Shown here piece by piece: positions 11,451 through 23,745 of a DNA stretch of 64,000 nt (its first letter is position 1; every line of letters begins with the position of its first letter). Below the pieces are notes generated by a model, which saw nothing but the letters and a program-made list of their open reading frames with translations, was not told the origin of the DNA and searched no databases. A program made the translations under genes and the position numbers. This stretch comes from Diadophis punctatus similis (Eukaryota > Chordata > Lepidosauria > Squamata > Dipsadidae): positions 171,961,430 through 172,025,429 of the forward strand of contig JALIGW010000002.1 in the NCBI GenBank assembly GCA_023053685.1, read 5' to 3'.

Positions 11451-14400
11451 AATGGATTAACTTTAAGGAAAATGATTGTGTATCTCAAATATTTAATGTT
11501 AGGCTTCCCAAACTTTTTCTGGAAAGTCCACCTGATCCCTTTAGAACCATTGAAATCTGGAATTATTTTAGTCATTGTTATCAATCATTCATATTTTCAG
11601 GGTTTTTTTGATAGATTATTTCCTTTTTATAATATTCCATCACCCTAATTCTTCTTGAAATGTGTTGTTCACAAGCCAGTGTACTTAATATCTGTTTTCT
11701 TCTTCCTTCTCTGCCTGCAACTTTGGGTCACCAAATAGATAGTATGTATTATTTTGCCATTAGTGATAATAGAATTCTTTATGCAATTCAAAAATGTATC
11801 TTCTGAGGCCTTAATATCAGGAAATCAGTCATTTTTGCAGTTTATGTCAACAGCCATAGAACATTTAAGAAATTATGGATTCCGTACAAGTTTCAACATA
11901 TTTTTTTCATAATGTAAATCAACAGATATTGTGTATACATAGATTTTGTGATCAGAATAATACTTTTAACAATGGACTCAGGTTCTTTGTAAAACATTAA
12001 AGTTAATTTTTAAATCATTCTTTGACACAATCTATCAGAACTCTGGATATGTTTTTTATGAATGAAAAACTATCTACTCTACTCTACTATCTCCACAAAC
12101 ATTTGCCCTCAATCAATGGTTTATAAAAGGTTCCCAGTGCCAGAGGGGTGGGAGGAGGGAGCGGGGAGACAGTAAACCATCATTTCAGTTTTAGTCTTTT
12201 ATGGAAAAAAATTGAAGATTATCAATCAATCAATCTATTACAGTCACAGACCAGCATAAAATGGAAAATCATATTTTAAAGGATTTTTTCCCTTCGATTT
12301 CAGTCAGGTAATGTAAAAAATAAACTGCTGAAAATTATTTGAGTCTGCAGTTCTAAACTTACTTATCTGTAAACTAATCCCACTGAACCTGAAGCTTTTG
12401 GGAGAGAGAGAGAATATATGTGTGTGTCTCTACCCATTTTCAAACTGGAAAATAATTTTCAGGGAGTGTATAAGATTTCTCTATAGTGTTATGTATTCTC
12501 AAAGTAGAAAAATGCTTGATAGCTCAGATGTACTGTATGTAATTCATTTTGTGCTGGTATGCATCAAAGAAATGTGTCTGTTCTGTTGACAGCTATTGAT
12601 TTATGATGATTCACATATGAATGCATAAACTTCCCCTTGTGCAGCTGCAGGTATTTCTAGAAAAGAAAATAAGAAAACAATTGCACTCAAAAACTTGGAA
12701 GAACAAGGTGACACCTTTGTCTCCAATAACCTTCTCTAAGGGGACTTCAAACTTATAGCCCTGGGTGCATTCAGCCTTGCAGGCATTTTGTGCAACCTAT
12801 GTTCCACACTGAGACACTGGCACAGTTTAATCCAGGCCTGCTAACTCACTGCTGGCATGGCTGGCAGTGGCTGCTCTAGAAGTGCCCTGGCCAAGTTTCT
12901 CTGAGTTTGCTGATAAATACTGCACTGCTACTCTTTTCAATCTTTGCCTTTCTTTCCTGCCATTTTCTGATATCCTAAGTGCTGCACAGCACCAGGAGGC
13001 CTGCACGGGACAATGGTCTCACCTTGCCTGATCTGCTATCCTCCTCTCTCTGGTTAAGATGGGCAGAATGAAACCATGGGGAAAGAGTTCAAGGTGAACC
13101 ACTTGACCTGCTAATATCAGGTGAGGAAAATTTCAGCAGCTTCACCAAGAGGATTTGAATTGATGACATCCTTTTCGTCTTGCCCTTTTCCACATGAAAG
13201 ACAGGCTGCAATCATGCTGACCTTCAAAGCTGAGCTTTAATTTTATCTAGGCAATATCTGGACTGTACAGTGCAACTAGCATATTTCATCCTCTCCTTTT
13301 TTTAAATATCTATATGCATTGTCCCCTCCTTGAGCACTGCCATCCACAGCCATCTCGGGGATGTCTGTATCAGAAGAGAAGAACATGTCCTGTAGGGCCT
13401 CAAAACCATTGGACTTTTTTTGACTCCCAATTTTGAACCAATGAAACCCATATTTTTCCAGCTACAGGTGGACCAGTGAAACCATGGGCCCTTTTTTTCC
13501 TTTACTGAACATGGTGAAACTGACAAGAACTCCATCAGCTTCCCTACCCCAAGTAACAGAAGAAGAGTGAAACTGTGGCCTTTGATTTTACTTTTTCACT
13601 AATCACCAAGAGACATGCCAGGTGGATGAACAAGTTCAAAGGCAAATGAATTGGAAGTCAGTGGAGGCGGTCCCAGGCAAAAACTTTATTGGTGGACCAC
13701 AGATGTCTTCAAAAACCCATCCATGGAAAGGAAAGAGATGGCCATTGTTTTACTGATGCAGATGGGAAGGACAAAGAATACACCAATCAGAAACTGTGAC
13801 AACCTCTTTCTGGACACTAAGCCTGACCACATTGTTATCAAGCTGGAGAACAGATAAAAACCTGGATATCAATGTCTTAAACTGCTTCATCTCCAGCCAC
13901 TTTTAGCATGTGAGACAAGCAGCATAAGGTAAGTCACTTCTGCAGAAATGTCTGAAAAGCAGCAGGTGACAGACAAGGGTAGATACCTGCTCCACCTTGG
14001 CACTGCCCTGGTCTGCTCTGTTCCTCCTGTACACTTCCTACCAGGCAGCAGTTTTCTCCCTGAAGAACTAAGGAGCAAGTTTGTGAAGATTCAAAAGCTT
14101 TTCTGATATTTAGCTTTAAAATTACAAACGGAACAGATGAGTTTGAGGAGGCTGTTTGTATGCTTCATTCTTCTTTTACTATAATCCTAATCTTTCTATA
14201 ATGCATGTTAAACATGAAGATAAAGTCATTTGGAAAAGGGAATAAATATTTACAAGTCTTGAAATTTGAGCCGATTCATCCCTTTTGTAGAATGTTAATT
14301 CAGGAAAATATAGTTTCACTATCCCCAATATAATTAGAAAACCCATGTTTCTTTGCAAAGCCAGATAATCCTAATGCAAAATAATCTGTGTCCGCATTCA

Positions 14401-15187
14401 TTTACTTTGAAATGAACGAATTAAACAGACATACTGGACAGTTGCCCTTTAATTTTCTAGGTATAGCGCAATTGGAATTAGTATAATATGAACCAGCCAC
14501 TGAAAACATGAAGGCTGATTCATTGCAGGCAAGGAATTGTGTGGGGTATATAAAATGGGAAACCATAAACAGTTTTAATACCTTCCTTGTTCTTTAGTAG
14601 CAATGAATTAACTACAGATGTGTGGTTTTCCTAGTCTTCAAAAGTAAGAATACTGAATTCTGCTATTGTTTAATGCCAGTATCATGCCTGTTACACTTGA
14701 AAAATTCCATACAGAAATGGGTAGAATACACATGTGTATCCTACATGTGAAACAGGTAGATTTCTCCTGTATCAACTACATAGGATAGGAACACCAATCA
14801 GACACTATTAATTGCTCAAGTACTGAAAGTCTTTGCTTGGGACTTTCAGCTGGTATCTTAGATTTCCTGGTAAATTGTAGGCAAGTTGGGTGGTTGGGAG
14901 ATTGTGAAAAAAAATCCTTAACAGTGCTATTGAGTCAATTGTTTGATCATTGTTTTGGTTCCAATCACATTAGGAAAGGGAAAATAAGCAACTTCTTTCA
15001 TCCATTTGCTAGGTTTCTGATAAACATTCCCCAGTATGAAGAACAAGAATAAGATGCTATTAATTATAATAATATATTGATTGTCCTATAATCTTTTTTG
15101 ATTACATTGTGATACCAATTGTAAAAGAGAATTCAGATTTGTCAAGCATGGCATTTTAGTTACAGGATTATTATTATTTTATTTTTG
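11451..15187. other. Single-copy-looking DNA, no gene found
   Basis: This is one of the longest repeat-poor stretches. It includes ATCA repeats and a TACAGTCACAGACCA tail phrase at 12225-12262 (reversed LINE end). Between 12700 and 14100 the base composition is less AT-rich, but the open frames (up to 77 codons) overlap on opposite strands and show no family signature. Confidence 0.4.
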
Positions 15188-15314
15188 GTAGGCCTTTGTG
15201 GCCTTGAAGACATTTAGACAGCTGTGTGTCTGGAATGGTATAGGTTCTCCTGCAGGAGCAGGGGGTTGGACTAGAACACCTCCAAGGTCTGTCCCAACTC
15301 TATTATTCTATTAA
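15188..15314 (+). mobile_element. CR1 LINE 3' end
   Basis: The signature GGGGGTTGGACTAGAACACC, then CTCCAAGGTCTGTCCCAACT and TATTATTCTATTA, is the CR1 3' UTR and octamer-like tail (compare chicken CR1, GGTTGGACTAGATGACCT). The same block is at 49602 (plus) and 39494 (minus). The copy is heavily truncated. Confidence 0.8.
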
Positions 15315-15935
15315 AGAAGATTTGAGGGCACTTCAGAGCAACAAGAGATGATGCTAGGAGCTATAGGGGAAAGAAAATGTTTGCAAAATTAATCCTATAC
15401 ACACACTCACGCAGACACACAAACACCCCTTCCGAAAGAGCATCTTTCTCTTGGGTTCTTCTACAAACCAAAGAAGATTTAAAATGTCCTAAACCTATCT
15501 TCTAAAATTTAAAAAAATAACAGCAACCCTGTCAAAAACATTTCTTCCGTTATTTTTTTAGGAAATGTTCACGTTTGAACAATAGGAAACCCTCAGAGGG
15601 AGGGAAAGCCTCCCTTGTTCTAATCTGGCTCACAGATGCTAGTAGGCAAAACAGATGTGAAAGACCAATATAGGGAATGAGGCCCCAGCAGGGTTTTGAT
15701 CATACTAAAAAGCTAATCAACCCTGGGAAGCCGTTTCATCCAAAGCTGCTTATATTATCCAGTATTGGTTTGTATTTTCTATTCATATAAACCCCTCAGG
15801 AGCTTTCAGAAAAAAAGAAAAAGATTGCAATATGGATTATTCTCTGAGCAGGGATTATTTTCATTACAACTAAAGACATTATGACATTAGTAAAGTTAAT
15901 GATATATAAAAGTTTATTTAAAAATACTAACTGCT

Positions 15936-16110
15936 GTATGTATGTATATGTGTGTGTGTATGTGTGTGTGTATGGCACACATTAAAATGAAATTCCAATG
16001 CCCACTCTCAAAACCAGATTGTGTATACACCCACATATATATACACACACACATACTCTGTGTGTGTGTGTATGTATGTGTATGTATATGTATATGTATG
16101 TATGTATGTG

Positions 16111-16152
<42 letters not shown>

Positions 16153-16153
16153 A
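15936..16153. repeat. Complex (TG/TATG/CA)n simple repeats
   Basis: Two blocks of TGTA/TGTG repeats (15936-15973 and 16031-16153) are separated by about 57 bp of ordinary sequence. The open frames across it are Cys/Val/Tyr or His/Thr repeats and are not genes. Confidence 0.9.
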
Positions 16154-16189
16154 CATTTTTTGCTGATAAATGAAAATAAAGGGAGACTA

Positions 16190-16312
16190 TTATAGATCTA
16201 TTTTGAGTTATTTTGCTCTCGTCAGATAGCCATACCCGTAGTGAGAATTGAACCTGGGCAGTCTGCTTGTAAGGCAGAAGTTTAACCTCTAGGCCACAAG
16301 GTTCTCTTCCTT
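16190..16312 (-). mobile_element. SINE with tRNA-Val-like head
   Basis: On the minus strand, GTGGCCTAGAGGTTAAAC (16297-16280) fits an A box and GGTTCAATTC (16254-16245) fits a B box. Between them TCTGC-CTTACAA-GCAGA forms an anticodon stem-loop with anticodon TAC. After the B box the sequence does not close an acceptor stem but continues into a GAGAGCAAAATA tail, so this is a SINE and not a tRNA gene. Confidence 0.7.
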
Positions 16313-16329
16313 ATCAGCTCGACAGAATA

Positions 16330-16330
<1 letters not shown>

Positions 16331-16417
<87 letters not shown>

Positions 16418-16488
16418 TGTATGTATGTATGTATGTATGTATGTATGTATGTATGTATGTATGTATGTATATACACATACATACATAT

Positions 16489-16519
<31 letters not shown>

Positions 16520-16526
16520 AACATAT

Positions 16527-16579
<53 letters not shown>

Positions 16580-16612
16580 GATATATAGATATAGATATAG
16601 ATATAGATACAG
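16331..16612. repeat. Compound (AT)n(GTAT)n(CA)n(GATATA)n microsatellite
   Basis: About 60 bp of AT repeats pass into about 80 bp of GTAT repeats, then mixed ACAT/CA/TA blocks and finally ATAGAT units. It lies directly upstream of the tRNA-derived SINE on the SINE's strand. Long open frames in all phases are artefacts. Confidence 0.95.
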
Positions 16613-16657
16613 ATATCATTTATAATATGTGCCATTGTACAGAAAAGTTACAATAAA

Positions 16658-16682
16658 GGTTGTCCTGTCCTGTCCTGTCCTT
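16658..16682. repeat. (TGTCC)n pentanucleotide repeat
   Basis: Four tandem TGTCC units, followed by degenerate CACCC/TACCC stretches up to about 16705. Confidence 0.8.
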
Positions 16683-16705
16683 CCTCACCCCACCCTACCC
16701 CATCC

Positions 16706-17118
16706 TATTTTATAATCTTCATTGGTGGCAGCTATCAATTATGATGTGAAAAAGCTGAAAAAGTTAAAGCAGCTTAGTGCATTATATATTTCAATTGTAT
16801 GCCTTGCTTTATATTTGAAAAACATTTCTGAAGCAAAAAGAAAAGAAGTATTTAATACAGAATATAACAATAAGAATTGTAACAGGATATTAAATCAGAA
16901 CCAAGAATTTTTGAACTAAGATTCTTTTTATAAAGTGCTACTTTGGAATGAATGTAAATTTATTTGTTTTTTAATGGTTGCATTTAAATGTTCGCTATCA
17001 CATGATATTTTATAGGGTACATTTTCAAGTTGCAGTAGCTCGTCTGAGCATGTCAGTCTCTGAAGCCTGATTTTGTAAGAAGAAAAGTTTACTTTTTCTT
17101 GAGATGCGAATAAGGATA
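16706..17118. other. AT-rich DNA, nothing recognised
   Basis: No repeat termini or coding signals stand out. Confidence 0.4.
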
Positions 17119-17126
17119 CTCTATGG

Positions 17127-17559
17127 CAGTGATGGCGAACCTATGGCACGCGTGCCACAGGTGGCACGCGGAGCCATATCTGCTGGCACGTGAGCCGTTG
17201 CCTAGCTCAGCTCCAGCACGCATGTGCGTGCCGGCCAGCTGATTTTTGGCTTGCACAGACACTCTGGGAGGGCGTTTTCAGCTTCCGGAGAGCCTCCGGG
17301 GGACGGGGGAGGGCGTTTTTGCCCTCCCCAGGCTCCAGGGAAGCCTCTGGAGCCTGGGGAGGATGAAAAATGGGCCTACCGGGCCCACCATAAGTTGAGA
17401 AATGGACCATTTCCGGCCTCCATAAGGCCTCCGGGGGGCGGGGGAGGCCATTTTCGCCCTCCCCAGGCATTGAATTACGGGTGTGGGCACTCTCGCATGT
17501 GCGATAGCACACGCACATGCACTTTTGGCACCTGAGGAAAAAAAGTTTTGCCATCACTG
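17127..17559. mobile_element. Non-autonomous hAT element, family B (copy 1)
   Basis: The left end CAGTGATGGCGAACC matches the right end GCCATCACTG as an inverted complement. CTCTATGG is repeated exactly at 17119-17126 and 17560-17567, an 8-bp duplication with central TA. The 433-bp interior is GC-rich with GGGGG and CCCTCCCC runs. No transposase is encoded. The copy at 54802 is the same family in the opposite orientation. Confidence 0.92.
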
Positions 17560-17567
17560 CTCTATGG

Positions 17568-17943
17568 AATCTATGTGTTTCAGTCAAAAGGTGTATTCTG
17601 GGTTCCTTCATTGAGGATGCAACTTTAAAAACAAAAATGCTGTAGCTCCAGCTATCAAGTGAGATGTAGTGTTGGCTCTGTATTTGGGATCAAAGGCTAT
17701 ATGATCCTGGCTGGCATAGGTACTTCAGTAGAAAAGAAGTCTTAAGAAAGAAAGGGATAAAAGCATGTAAGAAATAGTAAGAGAATATAGCATGGTTGTA
17801 GAATGGGAAGATGCTGTATCACAGTGAACTTTGTGGATTGCTCTTCACAAGCTCTTTTCCAGGTTACCTCCTCATTCTTTTCCCAAAGATACAATATATC
17901 TAGTTGGGGATTAATCAAAAAGATAGTAGAGAAAGTTTGCCAA

Positions 17944-17944
<1 letters not shown>
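17568..17944. other. No recognised feature
   Basis: Single-copy-looking sequence between a MITE and a CA array. Confidence 0.4.

Positions 17945-17998
<54 letters not shown>
17945..17998. repeat. (CA)n microsatellite
   Basis: About 26 uninterrupted CA units. Confidence 0.95.
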
Positions 17999-18001
<3 letters not shown>

Positions 18002-19299
18002 TTTTTGCAATGAAGTAGTTTAAAATTGTATGCACGCTTTATTGTTGAGAGGCTATCATCTTATTGTCTGCAGGATATTCTAGTAATAATAACTTTGTAT
18101 TCCAAAATATGAATGGGCAGGCAGTAAAGAAACCACATTACCTAAAGTAAGCAGCATGCACTAAAGTTATCTTTAAGAAGTAGATTTTTGTTTAAGTCAA
18201 AAAACAATTTTTTTTTATTCCTCCAACTTAATTACCAAAGAGTCATTTTTTAAACAATGGACCTTTTCCAGATCCTTCCATAAATAGTTTAGAATACCAT
18301 AACTGTGTAGCAGCAACCATATTAACCAGGTGAATTACTACATATGGAAATAACCCAAAGCCAACTACGTATGGAAATAACCCAAAGCCAAAGCTTCAAA
18401 AGGTTTTTAAAAATAAAAATTCAATACGATGGTCATAGAAGTATCAAGGAAACATAATATTTACATTCTGTTTGCAATCATTTAATCCAAATATATTTCA
18501 TAATTCTTTTAGGTGCCCTAAAAATGTTCTTTGTAATCAGATGCTTCAATCGTTTGGCAAAACTTATATCCCAATTACAAAAATGGATTCCTACTGACCT
18601 TGAACTTTGGGAATTGCAACAGATATGGTTAGAAGCAAATGCATCACATGAAAAATAAATAGGATTGCTTTAAAATGATTCAGTCATGAAAGGTCTTTAT
18701 AATTAACTAACTGGAACTTGTGATTTGCTACATCCGTGTTCTTTAAAATCCCAAATCAGTCAGACTCCGTGCCCCAGGACATCACTATTTTGGGAAAATA
18801 AAGCTTCAAATGTCTGTCTGCTTCCGACATCCCTCATTAGAAGCAAAAAAGCGATATGTACACAAAGCCTTAATGAACTTCTTTCTTTTTCCCCTGGAAA
18901 GTCTAAGATAATAGCCATGTTAAAAAGAGAAGGATTATGGTTTGCTTTGAAAATAATACGTCGAATTGATCTTGTATTTGACATTCACATCATTTATTAA
19001 CTGTATTTGGTGATTCATTTCTTATTGGATCTTTGTGGTGGCATAAATGATTTGGGCTTTTTTTTTTACATTAAAACCTGTTATTTAAGCAGCATGAGTG
19101 GAAAATGCTGCATACTATTTGAGGTTTTTTCCCCCTGCTGTGTGGGTGACAAAAGGATATTTCCATGAATATAAAAAAGCTACTGTTTTTAACATTTTTT
19201 AAAAAATTAAGGAATTAGTTACTTTTGCTAGGAGCATAGACTTAATTACTCATAATATGAAACTTCACTTGACATCCATGTATTAAAAGAAACTATAAA
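17999..19299. other. AT-rich DNA with a short tandem duplication
   Basis: A 29-bp unit (TATGGAAATAACCCAAAGCC core) is duplicated in tandem at 18342-18391. Nothing else was recognised. Confidence 0.45.
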
Positions 19300-19795
19300 G
19301 CAATAGCAATAGCACTTAGACATATATACCACTTCACAGTGCTGTACAGTCCTCTCTAAGTACTTTACAGAGTCAGCATATTGCCCCCAACAATCTGAGT
19401 CCTCATTTTACTGACCTTGGAAGCAAGGGTGGGTTCTTGTTTTCTTCATTGCGGGTTCGCTCCTTTATGCACTGTGTGGGCACACTGCATGGGCATGCGC
19501 GTGCTTCGTGGGTGTGTATGCATGCGCAGTTCTAAAAACCAGCTTTTGTGCACGCACAGAAGCAAAAAACAAGCGCTGCTGAGAGAGCCGGTTCAGGGGC
19601 ATGGCAGGCTTGGGTCGCTGCCGGTTCTAGCGACCCAGGCTGCCAAGTCACTACCGAACCGGGAGGAACCCACCTGTGCTTGGAAGGATGGAAGGCTGAG
19701 TCAACCTTGAGCCAGTCAGGATCAAACTCCTGGCTTTGGACAAAATCAGCCTGCAATACTGCATTCTAACCACCATGCCACCACAGCTCTTATAA
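19300..19795 (-). mobile_element. tRNA-derived squamate SINE, split by a hAT insertion
   Basis: In reverse complement it has the same order as the SINEs at 29563 and 40802: a tRNA-like head near 19790, CTCAAGGTTGACTCAGCCTT, then the GGGGGCAATATGCTGACTCT body and a TGCTATTGCTATTGCT tail. The body is interrupted by the hAT element at 19424-19678 plus its target duplication. The head is eroded. Confidence 0.88.
19424..19678. mobile_element. Non-autonomous hAT element, family A (copy 2), nested in a SINE
   Basis: Ends CAAGGGTGGGTTC and GGAACCCACCTGTG are complementary. CTTGGAAG is repeated exactly at 19416-19423 and 19679-19686. It lies within the SINE body, so it inserted after the SINE. At 255 bp it is the shortest family A copy here. 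Confidence 0.92.
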
Positions 19796-20105
19796 AGGGA
19801 CTATAGTTGTCTATACAGGGGCTATAGTTGCCTCACCCCCAGCCCCATGTTTCACCCCCTTGCCCTATTAGCAACCATGTCTATTGTCCATTGTTGCACT
19901 TAGCTATGTACGTATGGTATCAAAATACAGTTTGTAGCATGTTTCTTATTCTCATTCATAATTTGAATATTAAAGAAGTGGGATTAATATTTTTTTTAAC
20001 CATTTTATAAGGGTAAAAAAAATCCACAACCTTATTCATGTTGTTGACATTACTATGTCATCCTCACATCCATCAAAGGACACAAAGGATATTCTCTTTT
20101 TCACA

Positions 20106-20178
20106 TCCAATGGCTCGCGTGGCCACAGAGAGGGCTCTGCGTGACACCTGTGGCACGCATGCCATAGGTTCACCATCA
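20106..20178. mobile_element. Family B hAT right-end fragment
   Basis: ACCTGTGGCACGCATGCCAT then AGGTTCACCATCACGG corresponds to the right terminal portion of family B. No left end and no flanking duplication are present. Confidence 0.7.
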
Positions 20179-20228
20179 CGGCACTAGAAGGTTTCCAGAC
20201 TATTAATTGCATTTTTGCTCTCTTTAAT

Positions 20229-20590
20229 TGTTGTTTTTATTCAGTCGCCAGATCATGTCCTACTCTTCGCAACCCCATGGACCATAATACACCAGGCTGC
20301 CCTATCCTCCACAGTCTCCTGGAGTTTGCCGAAATTCATGTTCATTGTGTTGATGACACTATCTAATCATCTCGTCCTCTGCTGCCCCCTTCTCCTTTTG
20401 TCTTTAATCTTTCCCATTATCAGGATCTTATCAATGAGGTGGCCAAGGTATTTGAGCTTCAGCTTCCGTATCTGTCCTTCCAAAGGACAGTCAGGTTTGC
20501 TTTCTTTTAGGATTGACTGATTTGATCACTTTGCAGACCAAGAGACTCTCAAGAGTCTTCACCAACACCACAATTTGAAAGCCTCTCTCT
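20229..20590 (-). mobile_element. Bov-B (RTE) LINE 3' fragment
   Basis: The sequence begins TTTATTCAGTCGCCAGATCA and continues with CTACTCTTCGCAACCCCATG, the reverse complement of the Bov-B 3' end. Minus-strand translation near 20575-20500 gives KTLESLLVCK...SVNPKRKQ, the C-terminal Bov-B signature (KTLESPLDCKEIQPV). It has several stops and is 5'-truncated near 20590. Bov-B is the classic horizontally transferred LINE shared by squamates and ruminants. Confidence 0.88.
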
Positions 20591-21690
20591 TTAATACCAT
20601 TTTATAATTGATATTGTTGTCTACCATGGATGCTTGAATGTATTACTGTATGGTTATGTTATAATTATTGTTAATTGTCAGGAGGTTTTTTTGGGAGATT
20701 ATGGCACAATACAAATATAATAAACAAAATTGATTTATGCAGTGTGTATAGAAAGAATAGATGAAAAAATTATTGGAGAAACAGTACAGCTCAAAACATG
20801 TTTGCAATTAAGAATTTAACATTCCCATAGTTAAACTATCCATGAATTTGCTTAAAGTAAGGGAGGCATTTTTCTGCTTGTTGAAAGCATTTTGGCAACT
20901 GTTAACAGTTAAATATGGCTTTTGGAAGGATGAATATATTGCAAGATCTGCTTGTTGGTTTGTATACTGAATATTACTAATATTGGAATTTAAATGGCAG
21001 GACAGTATTTTGATTCCTGATTGTGATGGTTGTTCCAAAGTTTTCTGTCCCAGGAACTCAGCTAAGACTCAGCTTTATAAGAAAAACCCAAGAACTGCAT
21101 TTCTGCTTTTGTGTGCCAGGAATAATTTTCCTGCAGAAGAATAGCAGTCTGCTGACCTTCAAGGTCCAGTACTTATTTGCAAATTCTCTGGTGAGATTTA
21201 AAAAAAAAATAAATACAAAAATCTTAAGTGAAAATACCTTAAATGTTTACTTTTTTCAATTTAGGTTATTTGAGAAAATTACACTTGAACTTGTCTTTCA
21301 ACTGCACAAAAATAATTGAGAGGACATTCAAATGTATATATGAGGACTGAGTATTAGACTGCTCACTCACTCAAAGCATGGTATTGGAGGTGAATGGAGT
21401 GGGGAAGTGAAAAAACCTGAGATTTAAGTGGTGTGGATGAATGGATGGGTTGTGAGAGAAATTCCGAATCCTAGACTTAGAAAAGCTTGATATAAAGAGA
21501 TAATTTTGTACCAGATTACTCAAGTATTTGTCATCTGTTAAGGCACTGTAATATTAAGGGAACCTGCTTATTTAATAAACATTAATTAAATTCTTTGTTT
21601 AAATGTTACAAAGTGACTTTGCTGTTCTGTATCCTCCCTTCTATTTAGTCACATTACCTCTTGTATATAAATTGAGGAGAGAAATAACAA
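20591..21690. other. AT-rich DNA, nothing recognised
   Basis: Open frames of up to 98 codons lack family features. No repeat termini were seen. Confidence 0.4.
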
Positions 21691-22495
21691 ATATTTGCAT
21701 TGAACCCTCAGAACGGGTTCGCAATTTGGGTGTCCTCCTAGACCCACAGCTAAAATTGGAGCAACATCTTTCAGCTGTGGCTAGGGGGACCTTTGCACAA
21801 GTACGTCTTGTGCACCAATTGCGACCCTACTTGGAGAATGAAGCACTTCTCACAGTCGCTCATGCCCTTATCACCTCACGGCTGGATTACTGCAATGCGC
21901 TCTACATGGGGCTACCCTTGAAGAGTGTCCAGCAACTGCAATTGGTGCAAAATGCAGCTGCGCGAGCTGTGGTGGGTGTACCCAGATGCACCCACGTAAC
22001 ACCGATCCTCCGTCAGCTGCATTGGCTGCCCATTAGTCTCCGGATCCAATTTAAGGTGTTGGTCGTTACCTTTAAAGCCCTACATGGCTCAGGGCCAGGT
22101 TACCTTCGGGACCGCATCCTGCCGCACACCTCCCTATGACCGATTAAGTCCCACAGAGTTGGTCTCCTCCAGGTCCCATCGACCAAGCAATGCTGGTTGG
22201 CGGGACCGAGGGGGAGAGCCTTCTCTGTGGGAGCCCCCTCCCTTTGGAACCAACTCCCTCCAGAGATCAGGACTATCCCCATCCTGCTGGCCTTCCGTAA
22301 AGCAATAAAAACTTGGCTCTTCCGGCAGGCGGGGTATGAATGAAAGTTCTTTTTAAAATATTGATAGTATTTTAACATGTTTTTTTAAAAATTGCTTTTA
22401 TTGATTATATGTTTCTATACCTGTTGTTAGCCGCCCAGAGTCCCCCGGGAATTGGGCGGCTTAGAAATTTTAATAAATAAATAAATAAATAAATA
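21691..22495 (+). mobile_element. L2/CR1-group LINE, 3' part with AAAT tail
   Basis: It contains the thumb and C-terminal region of a reverse transcriptase. From about 21700 the frame reads VRNLGVLLDPQLKLEQHLSA, then SRLDYCNALYMGLPLK, NAAARAVVGV and HWLPISLRIQFKVLVVTFKA, all typical of L2/CR1-group ORF2. One in-frame TGA at 22137-22139 interrupts it. The same frame continues (VGLLQVPSTKQCWLAG, then LAFRKAIKTWLFR) to a natural stop at 22341-22343. The 3' UTR ends with GAATTGGGCGGC and AAAT repeats (22473-22493). It is 5'-truncated near 21691. Confidence 0.9.
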
Positions 22496-23663
22496 TTTCC
22501 GAGTTAGGAGGGAGTTTGGTGGTGCCAGGCAAACCAGTAGACCCCCCAAGAGATCTGTTTTATTGGGATTATGTTTCAGTTTTGAAAAAACACAAGATTT
22601 ATAGAGGGTGCAATATGCCAGCATAAAATTAAGATTTAAATTTAAAATACCAATTTAAAATACCAGAGTGAACTTTGTGTCTATGCACTGGCCATATGGG
22701 AATGCCTGAGAACAGCATTCAAAGCAAAGAGATACTTCATTCACGTTCCTTTGGATGCTGAAGAATTTCATAATTTTTATGAGCCAATTCTGGGTGAGAC
22801 TGAAAGATCTAACAGAGGAAAACATCGGGAAGACTAAAGAGAGTGAATATGAAGCAACATCTGTTCTTCGGTACTATAGAAGAGACAATTTCTTTCTAGT
22901 CCAAGGCTGCATAAGGGAAGAAAGGTGAGAAAAGATCTTTCAATAGAAGAGAATATATGTAGCTCATTGTTGAATTCTGGAGTCCTTGGTGCTCTCTGAG
23001 TTTGGTTGTTTGCTTGCAGGTATTTTATTACCCAACTAAGTAACATCAGTGCCTGCCAGCATCAATGTCTACTGACAATTTGAAGTAAGTACAATATCAA
23101 AGGTAATATAGATACAGTAAAAAGTTACATCTTTTTTGCATTAGGAAACTACTTTTCAGTAATCAATCTTCTTTCTGCAGGTCCTCACAGCTTTCTAAAT
23201 CTGTTCCAGATTTGAAAGACCTTTCAGAAGACCATGGGCATAATTGATGGAAGCATCTCTTATTGCTCTGAAATTAGAAATTTATCCAGCTTTGATTCAT
23301 GTACATTCCTTCTTCCTCCAAGTATATCTTGGATTCTGCACCTCACAACTAATTCCAGAAACATAGCACTGCTGTTTGATACTAGGATGGTGGAGTCCAG
23401 ATTCCTTCAAGAAGTAAGGCATTTAGGTGTTTATCAAATTAGATCCAAATTCCTTCCAACCTAAAGAAGAGAGTAACTTTTCTTACTAGTGAAACTATTT
23501 AGCGAAACTACCAAGTGAAAAACTTGGAAATGTGGAAATCAAAAATCTGCCATGATTGGTGTGATTTGCTTTAAATGGGCTATCTTGATCTTGATATTGC
23601 TTGCAACAGTTAATAAAAATTAGAGTTTAATTTCTTTTAGAACTTTACACATGCATATCCCTA

Positions 23664-23745
23664 CCTTAAATCCAAGATGGCTAGCCAATATTCTACCTTA
23701 AATCCAAGATGGCTAGCCAATAAATCCAAGATGGCTAGCCAATAT
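23664..23745 (+). repeat. Triplicated AAATCCAAGATGGCTAGCCAAT unit (written as two parts below)
   Basis: The unit AAATCCAAGATGG plus CTAGCCAAT occurs three times within 82 bp (starts near 23668, 23699 and 23722). Each copy contains a YY1-like CAAGATGGC core directly followed by a CCAAT box. Regulatory meaning is inference only. Confidence 0.8.

Noticed and set aside
11277..11648. Open frame of 123 codons as a possible gene
   Set aside because: Its first half is the reversed, non-coding 3' end of a CR1-like repeat. No domain is seen in the rest.
16245..16297. Possible tRNA-Val (TAC) gene
   Set aside because: A box, B box and anticodon arm are present, but there is no matching acceptor stem and the sequence continues into a SINE tail.
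15911..16656. Six or more Cys/Val or His/Thr/Tyr open frames
   Set aside because: They are simple-repeat artefacts of TG, TATG and CA arrays.
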